A stretch of DNA of 64,000 bases, taken from positions 367,001 to 431,000 of the forward strand of contig NZ_CP141595.1 in assembly GCF_035590735.1 (NCBI RefSeq), written 5' to 3'. The number at the start of each line of letters is the position of its first letter. Within the stretch, counting starts at the first letter, position 1. This stretch comes from Rossellomorea aquimaris. Its GTDB lineage: Bacteria; Bacillota; Bacilli; Bacillales; Bacillaceae_B. The position numbers and the translations under genes are program-made. Shown in pieces: positions 44,455 to 52,360 of this stretch. The notes below the pieces were generated by a model. That model searched no databases and was not told the DNA's origin. It saw only the letters and a program-made list of their open reading frames with translations.

Positions 44455-44486
44455 CAGTAGCATAGTAATAAGAAGGGTTAGTGCAC

Positions 44487-44628
44487 GATTTTTGGCTCAT
44501 TCGAGTGAAACGGACGTTTCACTCGCTTTTCAGCATAGTTGAAAGGTTGCCTGAATGAAAAGAATCCCCGACATAAATGCATTTAAGCCGGGGATTCTTT
44601 TCATTCAGGCGGAAATGAGCCAAAAATC
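44487..44628. repeat. Dispersed clover-like hairpin repeat, copy 2
   Basis: A 142-base element with perfect 15-base ends GATTTTTGGCTCATT (44487-44501) and its complement (44614-44628). The first hairpin (44502-44525) has the same 11-base arms as copy 1 with loop GA. The second (about 44526-44545) is imperfect, with G-U pairs. The third (44549-44570 and 44589-44610) has perfect 22-base arms of unrelated sequence. It lies between ykuS and the intracellular protease gene, and ends 11 bases from the latter's stop codon. Confidence 0.85.
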
Positions 44629-44639
44629 AACTAGTTCCG

Positions 44640-45602
44640 TCACCCAATCTGTGCAAGCGGCTGGTTTCTCAAGTGCTCCCTCAGTAGGTCAGGTGCTGTG
44701 ATAAACAACAGACCATTTCCTTCCAATGTTTTTGGGAATCCGAGAGGAACGGTGCGTTTAATGAGTTGTGCATATACTTCGGTTTCTGAAAGTTTACGGT
44801 CAAATGATACTTGCTCGAATTCTTTGATGAGGGCTAATGCTCCGGACACGTGTGGGGCTGACATGGAGGTACCGCTGAGCTTAGCGTATTTTTCACCAGG
44901 AATGGTAGACAAAATTTGTTCACCCGGTGCCACTAAGTCGACTTCATTATTAGAATTCGTAAAGTAAGAAGATTTTCTTTGAAGGTCGATGGCTCCTACA
45001 GAAATGACTTCATTGTAACAAGCGGGAAAAGAAAACTCATCGGTGCTACTATTCGAGTCACCTTCGTTACCTGCTGCACAAACAACTGATATATTTGCAT
45101 CCACTGCTTTTTGAATCGCTTCGTGCAGAGGCTTGTGGTCAGTGGGGCCTCCCAATGACATGGAGATGATGTCCACCTTTTGTTCGATCGCATACAGAAT
45201 GCCGTTCACGATCCAATCGTATTTTCCACTCCCGCGGCTGCCTGCCAGTACTTTAACAACCAGTAAATCGGCCAGTGGCGCAACCCCGATAACCCCATCA
45301 CCATTTTCACTTGCAGCAATCGTACCCGCTACATGGGTGCCGTGTCCGCTATAATCAGTAACGTTATCTTCAGCACCGTTATCATCGTCGGTGAAGTTGC
45401 GGAAACCCTTCACTCTCCCAGCCAGATCAGGATGGTTCATATCGCAGCCTGTATCCAGGACGGCGATTGTAGTCCCTTTTCCTTTGTATCCATTCTTCCA
45501 CATACTAGGAGATTGGATTAAGTCAACGCCTTTAGGAATTTCATTTGCATCAACAATCATTTCGTCCATGAAATATGGAATTAACCTAATTTCACCTTGC
45601 AT
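44640..45602 (-). CDS. ispA: Intracellular subtilisin-type serine protease
   Basis: A 320-residue S8 protease with the catalytic triad Asp50 (VLDTGCD), His87 (SGHGTHV) and Ser246 (GTSMSAPH). It begins MQGEIRLIPY; the LIPY motif near the N-terminus is the inhibitory pro-segment typical of cytosolic ISPs, and no signal peptide is present. It turns over proteins in the cytoplasm during stationary phase. ATG 45602 is seven bases after AGGAGGG. A longer ORF to 45761 only adds leader sequence. A promoter candidate is at 45655-45683. Confidence 0.93.
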   Translation of the reverse strand: MQGEIRLIPYFMDEMIVDANEIPKGVDLIQSPSMWKNGYKGKGTTIAVLDTGCDMNHPDLAGRVKGFRNFTDDDNGAEDNVTDYSGHGTHVAGTIAASENGDGVIGVAPLADLLVVKVLAGSRGSGKYDWIVNGILYAIEQKVDIISMSLGGPTDHKPLHEAIQKAVDANISVVCAAGNEGDSNSSTDEFSFPACYNEVISVGAIDLQRKSSYFTNSNNEVDLVAPGEQILSTIPGEKYAKLSGTSMSAPHVSGALALIKEFEQVSFDRKLSETEVYAQLIKRTVPLGFPKTLEGNGLLFITAPDLLREHLRNQPLAQIG

Positions 45603-45654
45603 ATCAATCCCTCCTAAAATGGTACTGCGTAATAAAAAATCTGAAGTTTCTGAA

Positions 45655-45683
45655 AATATAACATTTTTTGGACAAAATGAAAA
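45655..45683 (-). promoter_or_regulatory. Candidate promoter of intracellular protease gene
   Basis: On the minus strand TTTTCA, a 17-base spacer and TATATT with an extended TGT before it, about 53 bases before the start codon. Confidence 0.5.
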
Positions 45684-45833
45684 GGGATAATGGTAATAGG
45701 AAAATAAAACCAAACATATTTCTCCTTCTTTAAGCATAAGGGAGGGGATATTAAATTTCAAAGGTCGTATTCAATGGAAGATTCGGTGAGAACCTCCGGG
45801 ATTGCGGTCAATGTGTCAATCTCATTAGCGGAA

Positions 45834-45909
45834 ATTAAACAAACGTTTGACTGGTAGGATGAACCATTGAGTAGACAAGGTTTTCAAAGGTTAAACAAAC
45901 GTTTGGTTA
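45834..45909. promoter_or_regulatory. Second pair of TetR-like operator candidates
   Basis: ATTAAACAAACGTTTGAC (45834-45851) and GGTTAAACAAACGTTTGG (45889-45906) share a 15-base block with the site at 18974. Their centres are 57 bases apart. They lie 75-150 bases before the superoxide-dismutase-like gene and behind the divergent protease gene, so either could be the target. Confidence 0.5.
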
Positions 45910-45983
45910 AAAAGTGAAGTTCTGGTTTTTTCATCATGTCACCAAGACTTTCAACATAAAATGTCTTGAAGGAAGGTGAACCA

Positions 45984-46505
45984 ATGATGAATTATTACCA
46001 ATATGGCTATCCTGGTTATTCATATTATCGAAATGCTCCTGACATGGCCTTCGCTCAAATACAGGGAGGTCCATTAGCCCCAGGATTGCAGGGATATGTT
46101 TTTTTTCGGGAAGTGCAAAATGGGGTGGAAGTATATGCAGAGGTAACAGGTTTACCATCATATAAGGAAGGAAAAGGTGATCAAAATCCGATCGGGCCAC
46201 ATGGATTTCACTTACATGAAAAGGGAGTTTGTGAAATAGGCGATCCTAAGGAGCCTTTCTCTTCTGCCGGAGGACATTGGAATCCGACCAGTCAGCCTCA
46301 TGGTAATCATGCGGGTGATTTTCCTGTACTGTTCTCAAACGACGGATATGCTAAAATGTCTTTTTTTACGAATAAATTCAAAGTGAAAGACGTCATAGGC
46401 AAAGGTGTCATCATCCATCAAAGCCCGGATGACTACAGATCACAGCCCTCGGGAGATGCGGGAAAACGTCTCGCATGCGGAGTCGTTATGGGGTATGGGG
46501 GCTAA
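45984..46505 (+). CDS. Cu/Zn superoxide dismutase-like protein without signal peptide
   Basis: A 173-residue SodC-fold protein. Metal ligands are in GFHLHEKG (two His), GGHWNPTSQPHGNHAGDFP (His, His, Asp) and IIHQSPDDY (His). Cysteines in KGVCEI and RLACGV can form the structural disulphide. The N-terminus is MMNYYQYGYPGYSYYR, rich in Tyr and Gly and without a hydrophobic signal, unlike the lipoprotein form YojM. A spore-coat location is therefore possible (inference). ATG 45984 follows GGAAGGTG. Confidence 0.83.
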   Translation: MMNYYQYGYPGYSYYRNAPDMAFAQIQGGPLAPGLQGYVFFREVQNGVEVYAEVTGLPSYKEGKGDQNPIGPHGFHLHEKGVCEIGDPKEPFSSAGGHWNPTSQPHGNHAGDFPVLFSNDGYAKMSFFTNKFKVKDVIGKGVIIHQSPDDYRSQPSGDAGKRLACGVVMGYGG

Positions 46506-46510
46506 TGAAA

Positions 46511-46547
46511 AAAAAGGGTCGACCTTATAGACAGGTCAACCCTTTTT
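46511..46547. terminator. Bidirectional terminator
   Basis: AAAAAGGGTCGACCT (46511-46525) pairs with AGGTCAACCCTTTTT (46533-46547), one G-U, between convergent genes. Confidence 0.9.
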
Positions 46548-46555
46548 ATCATCTA

Positions 46556-47899
46556 TTAGAATATGCCCAATACATCAAGCATTACAATAACGATTAGCAA
46601 CGGGGCCACAAAACGGATCAGGAAGAACCAGGTTTCGAATAATCCCCGCTTCAATCCACTTCCATGCTTCAATTCTTCGTAGAGTGCTGTTTTCTTCATT
46701 TTCATAGGTACAAACAATGCAATAAGAAGTGCTCCAATCGGAAGCAGCACATTGCTGACAGCGAAATCAGCCAAGTCAAAAATGGTCTTATCGAATAGAG
46801 TAATATCTCCAAGTATCCCAAATGATAATGCCGATGGAATACCGAAAACAAAGATAGCAAGTCCGATGATCCAAGACCATTTCTTACGCTTTTCAGGTTC
46901 TCCTTTTGAAATGACCGAAACGATGATTTCGAGCATGGAGAACGCGGATGTTAATGCAGCGAACAAGAACAGGACAAGGAATGCAATAAAGAAGAACATC
47001 CCAAAAGGAAGCTGACTGAACACGGTTGGTAAAACATTGAACAGTAGTACCGGGCCCGCCCCAGGTTCTAAATCAAAGGCAAAGACTGCCGGGAAAATGG
47101 CCAAGCCTGCTAACAGTACGATGAAGATATTCATAGCCACAATGGATATGGCTGATCTGGGCAGGCTCTGTGTTTTCGGCAGGTAAGAACTATATGTCAC
47201 CATCACCGATACACCCACGCTTAGGGTGAAGAACGATTGTCCCATCGCTTCTAAAATCGTTTGTGATGTCACCTTTGAAAAGTCAGGTTGCAACAGGAAT
47301 GTGATTCCATCCATGGCATTATCAAGGGTTACAGCACGAACGACCAAGAGAATAAATAAAATAAATAATGCCGGCATCATGATTTTACTTGCCAGTTCAA
47401 TACCTTTTTGAACCCCTTTAGCAACCACGATGATGGTCATCAAGATGAAAAGGAATTGAACAAACACACTTGTTACAGGATTTGAGATCGTTGCACCAAA
47501 TACTTCTGCGTATTGGTCCGAGGAAAGGTTGTTCAATTGACCCGTAATGGCTTTAAATAAATAAACAACAATCCAGCCGCCAATCACGCTGTAGAAGGAG
47601 AGTAAGATAAAGGATGTAACCATTCCAAGAATCCCTACCCAGTGCCAGCGTGTACCGGGGGCAATTTTTCGATACGAATCAACGGCATTGCTCCCGGCAG
47701 TCCGTCCGATGGAGAATTCAGCCAGTAGTAATGGAAGTCCGAGTAATAAAGTAAATAGGATAAAGATCAGGAAGAATGCTCCGCCTCCATTTTGTCCAGC
47801 GATATAAGGGAACTTCCATATTGCCCCCAATCCAATCGCAGACCCTGCTGCCGCTAATATAAAGCCGATCTTTGATGACCATTGTTCGCGTTGACTCAT
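46556..47899 (-). CDS. Sodium-dependent NSS-family transporter
   Basis: A 447-residue neurotransmitter:sodium symporter-like protein with eleven or twelve TM segments. TM1 carries the family signature [21 protein letters not shown] (given as [14 protein letters not shown] and AGQNGGGAF). Bacterial members carry amino acids with Na+ (for example Trp, Tyr or Leu). ATG 47899 is eight bases after GAGAGGAG; the ORF extends to 47953 in T-box sequence. A T-box leader directly upstream shows that its expression responds to an uncharged tRNA, in keeping with amino-acid uptake. Confidence 0.9.
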   Translation of the reverse strand: MSQREQWSSKIGFILAAAGSAIGLGAIWKFPYIAGQNGGGAFFLIFILFTLLLGLPLLLAEFSIGRTAGSNAVDSYRKIAPGTRWHWVGILGMVTSFILLSFYSVIGGWIVVYLFKAITGQLNNLSSDQYAEVFGATISNPVTSVFVQFLFILMTIIVVAKGVQKGIELASKIMMPALFILFILLVVRAVTLDNAMDGITFLLQPDFSKVTSQTILEAMGQSFFTLSVGVSVMVTYSSYLPKTQSLPRSAISIVAMNIFIVLLAGLAIFPAVFAFDLEPGAGPVLLFNVLPTVFSQLPFGMFFFIAFLVLFLFAALTSAFSMLEIIVSVISKGEPEKRKKWSWIIGLAIFVFGIPSALSFGILGDITLFDKTIFDLADFAVSNVLLPIGALLIALFVPMKMKKTALYEELKHGSGLKRGLFETWFFLIRFVAPLLIVIVMLDVLGIF

Positions 47900-47957
47900 T
47901 CTTATTCTCCTCTCAGTTTTCTGTTCATTATTGACGTGTGGGGGACGATGCAAAACA

Positions 47958-48215
47958 ACAAAAAAATCGCCCCTACATATCGTAGGGACGATTTGGATAT
48001 CGCGGTACCACCCTAGTTATGAGAAAACATTTCTCATCACTCTTCACACATAACGGCCTTAACCGTCTTTTGATCTCGTCAAAAGAAGCTCAGGAATCGA
48101 AATTCACCAATCATCTTTGTACCGGTTCACACCAACCACCGGCTCTCTTTAACAGGGAAATGTTCGCTACTTGTTTCCATCAAAGCTTATTCAATATTAG
48201 GTTATACAATTTTTA
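47958..48215 (-). promoter_or_regulatory. T-box riboswitch upstream of NSS transporter
   Basis: On the minus strand the leader has a stem I block (AGAGAGCCGG, complement of 48141-48150 region), a specifier region GAATTTCGATTCCTGAG (complement of 48089-48105), the T-box AGGGTGGTACCGCG (complement of 48001-48014) and an intrinsic terminator (47958-47993) with a long T run. The specifier is probably TTC (Phe), with GAT or ATT as alternatives. Uncharged tRNA would bind and allow antitermination into the transporter gene. Confidence 0.92.
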
Positions 48216-48239
48216 TCATGAATCAAAACAACTTGTCAA
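48211..48239 (-). promoter_or_regulatory. Promoter of the T-box transcript
   Basis: TTGACA (complement of 48234-48239), 17-base spacer and ATAAAA (complement of 48211-48216). Confidence 0.55.
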
Positions 48240-48307
48240 TCTATTTCGAAAAAAGAAGTGAGAATTGTCTGGAATTGTTGGTGGTATTTGGGGTTGTCGT
48301 GATGTTA

Positions 48308-48349
48308 GTTGTACCAGGTACAGATGTTCTGAAATGTACCTGGTGTAAC
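48308..48349 (+). promoter_or_regulatory. Inverted repeat, operator candidate for oxidoreductase gene
   Basis: GTTGTACCAGGTAC (48308-48321) and GTACCTGGTGTAAC (48336-48349) form a large inverted repeat. Each half includes a palindrome-like GTACCNGGTRY. It is about 95 bases before the oxidoreductase start. The rest of 48240-48440 shows no gene. Confidence 0.45.
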
Positions 48350-48440
48350 AAGAACAGATTCCTTGAAAACTGCACCTTCATTGAGTTCCCCTTTCTTCTC
48401 AAGTAAAATAAAGAAAAAACGTAATGAAAAGGTGTTTTAA

Positions 48441-49556
48441 ATGAAATCATATATTGTTGTCGGAGCTGGAATTCTTGGAGCTTCTACGGCTTACCATCTT
48501 GCCAAGGCCGGAGCACACGTAACAGTTGTGGACCGTCAAGACCCTGGACAAGCAACCGATGCCGCAGCGGGAATTGTCTGTCCTTGGCTTTCCCAACGTC
48601 GGAATAAAGTGTGGTATCGACTGGCCAAAGGTGGGGCGAAGTATTATCCGGGAATCATTCAGCAGCTGGAAGCAGATGGAGAAACTGAGACAGGGTATAA
48701 GCGTGTAGGCGCGATCAGCCTTCATACCGATGAAAATAAACTTCGGAAAATGGTGGAGAGAGCGGAAAAACGCCGGGAGGATGCACCTGAAATCGGTGAA
48801 CTCACTCTTCTTACGGCTGAGGAAACACGTCAACATTTCCCGCTTTTATCTGAGAAATATCAAGCTGTTCATGTAAGTGGGGCTGCACGAGTTGACGGAA
48901 GAGCAATGCGGCAGGCGCTTATAAACGGAGCCAAAAAGAATGGGGCGATATTCCGACAAGGGGATGCCAAGCTTCTGAAAGATCATAATAGGATCACAGG
49001 CGTCACCATGGATGAAGAAAAGCTTGAAGCAGATGAAGTGATTGTCACAGCAGGTGTTTGGGCGAAGGCACTTTTTGAACCGATGGGAATAAACTTTTTA
49101 GTATCTTCGCAAAAAGCGCAAATTCTTCATTTAGAGGTAAAGGGGGAAGAAACGAGTGGGTGGCCTGTCGTCATGCCGCCAAATGACCAATACCTTCTTG
49201 CTTTTCCTGAGGGAAGAGTCGTAGCAGGAGCCACACATGAAAATGAGATGGGGTTCGACCGTCGGGTGACAGCAGGTGGTTTACATGAAGTTCTTCACAA
49301 AGCGATGGAAGTGGCACCCGGCATCCATAACAGTACAGTGATTGAAACAAGGGTGGGGTTTCGACCATTCACTCCCGGTTTTCTCCCCGTTTTCGGAGCG
49401 ATGCCGGGACTTCCTGGGGTGTTGGTAGCGAATGGGCTTGGAGCATCTGGATTGACGATCGGCCCGTATCTTGGTTCGGAGCTCGCGAAGCTTGCACTTG
49501 GTGAACCTACTGAACTGGATCCTGTTGACTATGATGTAGCAGGAGCCATCGGGTAA
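48441..49556 (+). CDS. FAD-dependent amino-acid oxidoreductase (DAO family)
   Basis: A 371-residue D-amino-acid/glycine oxidase-type flavoprotein. The N-terminal dinucleotide-binding motif is VVGAGILGASTAYHLAKAG, and the C-terminal FAD block is RVGFRPFTPGFLPVFGAMPG then GLGASGLTIGP. The substrate may be a D-amino acid, glycine or an N-methyl amino acid. No signal peptide; cytosolic or membrane-associated. ATG 48441 follows AAAAGGTG. It is not in an operon. Confidence 0.85.
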   Translation: MKSYIVVGAGILGASTAYHLAKAGAHVTVVDRQDPGQATDAAAGIVCPWLSQRRNKVWYRLAKGGAKYYPGIIQQLEADGETETGYKRVGAISLHTDENKLRKMVERAEKRREDAPEIGELTLLTAEETRQHFPLLSEKYQAVHVSGAARVDGRAMRQALINGAKKNGAIFRQGDAKLLKDHNRITGVTMDEEKLEADEVIVTAGVWAKALFEPMGINFLVSSQKAQILHLEVKGEETSGWPVVMPPNDQYLLAFPEGRVVAGATHENEMGFDRRVTAGGLHEVLHKAMEVAPGIHNSTVIETRVGFRPFTPGFLPVFGAMPGLPGVLVANGLGASGLTIGPYLGSELAKLALGEPTELDPVDYDVAGAIG

Positions 49557-49659
49557 AGAAAGAAAAAAACACCAGCTTATTTCCCTCTATCTTCTAAGCG
49601 TAATGACCCTTATAATAAAGGGAGCGAATTTTAGTATATAAAGAAAAGGTGTTTACAAT

Positions 49660-51216
49660 ATGAGTTTATTATCAGTTCAAAATTTGACTCACGGTTTCGG
49701 TGACCGTGCGATTTTTAATGACGTTTCTTTCCGTTTGTTAAAGGGTGAGCATATCGGCTTAATCGGTGCCAACGGAGAAGGGAAGTCTACCTTTATGAAC
49801 ATCATTACAGGAAAGCTTGAGCCCGATGAAGGAAAAGTGGAGTGGGCGAAGCGAATCCGTATCGGATATCTCGATCAGCATGCGAAGCTTAAGCAAGGCA
49901 TGACGATTCGGGATGTGTTGAAGACAGCCTTTCAATATCTTTTTGACATGGAAACTGAAATGAATGAATTATTTGCAAAAATGGGAGAAGCCACTCCAGA
50001 AGAGTTGGAAGGATTGCTGGAAGAAACCGGTACTCTTCAAGACGCCCTTACAAATAATGATTTTTATATCATTGACGCAAAGGTAGAAGAAATTGGTCGA
50101 GGTCTGGGATTAGATGACATTGGCTTGGATAAGGATGTTCACGATTTAAGCGGAGGACAAAGAACGAAAGTCTTACTGGCTAAGCTATTACTGGAAAAAC
50201 CGGAAATTCTATTACTCGATGAGCCGACCAACTATCTTGATGAGCAGCATATCAATTGGTTGAGACGCTACCTGCAGGAATATGAAAATGCGTTTATCCT
50301 GATTTCACATGATATTCCATTCTTAAATAGTGTCATTAACCTTATTTATCATATGGAAAATCAAGAGCTGAATCGTTATGCGGGAGATTATCATGAATTT
50401 AAACGCGTCCATGAAATGAAGAAGCAACAACTTGAGTCAGCTTTCAAGAGACAGCAGCAGGAAATTTCGGAGTTGAAGGATTTCGTTGCCCGTAACAAAG
50501 CGCGAGTATCCACTCGAAACATGGCGATGTCCCGTCAGAAGAAGCTGGATAAGATGGACATGATTGAACTGGCTGCCGAAAAGCCGAAGCCTGAGTTTCA
50601 TTTCAAACAAGCAAGAACTGCCGGCAGGGTCATTTTTGAAACGAAGGATCTTGTGATCGGTTATGATGAACCATTGTCCAAACCACTCAATCTCAAGATG
50701 GAACGCGGTCAGAAGATTGCTCTATCTGGAGCAAACGGTATCGGGAAGACGACTCTACTAAGAAGTATTTTAGGAGAAATCAAACCCATTTCAGGTTCAG
50801 TGGAGCTGGGAGACTATCTTCATATCGGTTACTTTGAACAGGAAATCAAGACAAAAAATAATAACACGTGTATTGAAGAGGTGTGGAATGAATTCCCGTC
50901 CTTCAATCAAGCGGAAGTGCGTGCTGCCCTGGCGAAATGCGGCCTGACGACAAAGCATATCGAAAGCAAGGTGGAAGTGCTGAGCGGTGGAGAAAAAGCG
51001 AAGGTCCGCCTATGTAAATTGATGAACAAAGAATCGAACGTCCTTGTATTCGACGAACCGACCAACCACTTGGACGTTGAGGCAAAAGAAGAATTGAAAC
51101 GGGCCCTTAAAGAATACAAAGGCACCGTTCTCTTAATCAGTCACGAACCTGAATTCTATCAGGATGTGGCTACAGAAGTATGGAACTGTGAAAACTGGAC
51201 GACGAAATTATTCTAA
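49660..51216 (+). CDS. yfmM: ABC-F family ATPase (YfmM-like)
   Basis: A 518-residue soluble protein with two ABC domains and no TM segment: Walker A GANGEGKST and GANGIGKTT, signatures LSGGQ and LSGGE, and Walker B LLLLDEPTNYLD and VLVFDEPTNHLD. A charged linker of about 80 residues joins them (P-site tRNA-interaction region). ABC-F proteins act on the ribosome to restart stalled translation or give antibiotic resistance. Length fits Bacillus YfmM. ATG 49660 follows AAAAGGTG. Confidence 0.87.
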   Translation: MSLLSVQNLTHGFGDRAIFNDVSFRLLKGEHIGLIGANGEGKSTFMNIITGKLEPDEGKVEWAKRIRIGYLDQHAKLKQGMTIRDVLKTAFQYLFDMETEMNELFAKMGEATPEELEGLLEETGTLQDALTNNDFYIIDAKVEEIGRGLGLDDIGLDKDVHDLSGGQRTKVLLAKLLLEKPEILLLDEPTNYLDEQHINWLRRYLQEYENAFILISHDIPFLNSVINLIYHMENQELNRYAGDYHEFKRVHEMKKQQLESAFKRQQQEISELKDFVARNKARVSTRNMAMSRQKKLDKMDMIELAAEKPKPEFHFKQARTAGRVIFETKDLVIGYDEPLSKPLNLKMERGQKIALSGANGIGKTTLLRSILGEIKPISGSVELGDYLHIGYFEQEIKTKNNNTCIEEVWNEFPSFNQAEVRAALAKCGLTTKHIESKVEVLSGGEKAKVRLCKLMNKESNVLVFDEPTNHLDVEAKEELKRALKEYKGTVLLISHEPEFYQDVATEVWNCENWTTKLF

Positions 51217-51220
51217 TTGT

Positions 51221-51266
51221 AAAAGCCGATTCCCACGCAAACACAAGGTGGGAACCGGCTTTTTTC
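51221..51266. terminator. Bidirectional terminator
   Basis: AAAAGCCGATTCCCAC (51221-51236) and GTGGGAACCGGCTTTT (51248-51263), one mismatch, between convergent genes. Confidence 0.9.
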
Positions 51267-51271
51267 GTACA

Positions 51272-51964
51272 TTAATCTACTAAAACAGACTCAAGTGAGG
51301 AGTACCCATTATCCTCCAATCGTAAATCATCAAAACTATGCTTCATATGAAGATCGATCAGTTCCAACAAAGTTTGCTGGTCTTTGTTTTCAATCGCCTT
51401 TACCATTTCTTCATGTTCGCGGAAACGGACGTTCTCACCCGGTTCCACGTGATAAAACACATCAAATAAAAACAGATAGACGTTAGACTGAGTAAGCATT
51501 TCATCCATGTATCTTATCAGGAATTTATTCCCGCTGACCTCTGCTAGAAATAAATGAAACTGTTTATTGAGCTCGACGTATTTTAACAGATCCTTTTGTT
51601 TGTATGTTTCCTGTTCATTCTCAAGAAACTCATAAAGCTTTGACATATGTGATTTTTTCACCTTTGGGAGACCGTATTTTACAGTAAGGAATTCTAGTTC
51701 TTTCCTTAATTCGAAGAAAGATATAATCTCTTCTTTTGTAGGGTGTACGACAAATGCGCCTCGATTCGGAATGATCTGAACCAGTCCTTCGGCTTCCAGT
51801 CGTTTCAGCGCATGTCGGATGGGGGTTCTGCTCACATCCATCTTCAGAGAGATGATTTGTTCCACAAGCTGGGTTCCCGGAGCGATCTTTCTGGCAAGTA
51901 AGGCATCTTTCAGTTGCCCATACACTCTAAACTCTGCGGTTTGTCTCTTCTTCACGTTCATCAT
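51272..51964 (-). CDS. GntR-family regulator, FadR/FCD subfamily
   Basis: A 230-residue regulator. The winged HTH (about 10-75) includes MDVSRTPIRHALKRLEAEGL and NRGAFVV. The FCD effector domain (about 80-215) has the metal-site residues: Asp/His in ELNKQFHLFLAEVSGN and His in LHMKHSFDD. It is divergent from paaK across 396 bases and may regulate neighbouring carbon catabolism, though PaaX is the dedicated regulator. The start is ATG 51964 or 51961; the ribosome binding site is weak. Confidence 0.85.
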   Translation of the reverse strand: MMNVKKRQTAEFRVYGQLKDALLARKIAPGTQLVEQIISLKMDVSRTPIRHALKRLEAEGLVQIIPNRGAFVVHPTKEEIISFFELRKELEFLTVKYGLPKVKKSHMSKLYEFLENEQETYKQKDLLKYVELNKQFHLFLAEVSGNKFLIRYMDEMLTQSNVYLFLFDVFYHVEPGENVRFREHEEMVKAIENKDQQTLLELIDLHMKHSFDDLRLEDNGYSSLESVLVD

Positions 51965-52004
51965 CCATTCAGGTCTATTATTTCATAATGTCTATCATAT
52001 ACGA

Positions 52005-52074
52005 AAAAGGGGCTGATCCAAAATCAGTTGTCTCCAAATTCCTAAAATGATACCTGACCGGATCAGCCTTTTAA
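52005..52074 (-). terminator. Hairpin terminator in the gap between GntR and paaK
   Basis: GGCTGATCC (52011-52019) and GGATCAGCC (52060-52068) are perfect arms, with AAAAAG on the left, so a T run follows on the minus strand. It directly follows the end of the small ORF at 52071-52292, which suggests it once ended a leftward gene. Confidence 0.6.
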
Positions 52075-52292
52075 GCAAATGATTTAAAATTCTGTCCCCA
52101 AATTTCGTTCATGCTGTGTACGGTGATAAATGCTTTATCTCGGTAATGATCCTCATTCGCGATAAAAACACTCCATACATTACATTCAATAGCCCTTTTA
52201 ACAATCGCTCCGTGAGTGATGATGAAATTTTCTGAAAATATATTGACAATTTTCAGTAGAAACGTTATCTTTTGAGTAGATAAATATAACAC
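52071..52292 (-). pseudogene. Possible gene remnant upstream of paaK
   Basis: A 73-codon frame. The first 30 codons lie in the AT-rich paaK promoter region and look non-coding. The last 40 (VWSVFIANEDHYRDKAF, then HSMNEIWGQNFKSFA) have normal codon choice, and the stop is followed by a terminator hairpin. I do not recognise it. It may be the 3' end of a deleted gene or chance. Confidence 0.25.
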
Positions 52293-52322
52293 ATAATTAC
52301 ATAAACGAATTAATAACGTTAT
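52243..52322 (+). promoter_or_regulatory. paaK promoter region with PaaX operator candidate
   Basis: TTGACA (52243-52248) with TTATCT 16 bases later is a possible promoter. Downstream, 52303-52322 reads AAACGAATTAATAACGTTAT and includes the perfect palindrome ATAACGTTAT (52313-52322). It shares the pattern AAACGNA N5 AACGTYAT, with the same spacing, with 62812-62831 before paaX. Confidence 0.55.
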
Positions 52323-52360
52323 ATAAATATGTTTTTATATACTGACAGGAGGCCGATACG

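Noticed and set aside
45603..45761. Longer N-terminus for the intracellular protease
   Set aside because: AGGAGGG directly precedes ATG 45602 and the family begins at the LIPY segment; the extension spans the promoter candidate.
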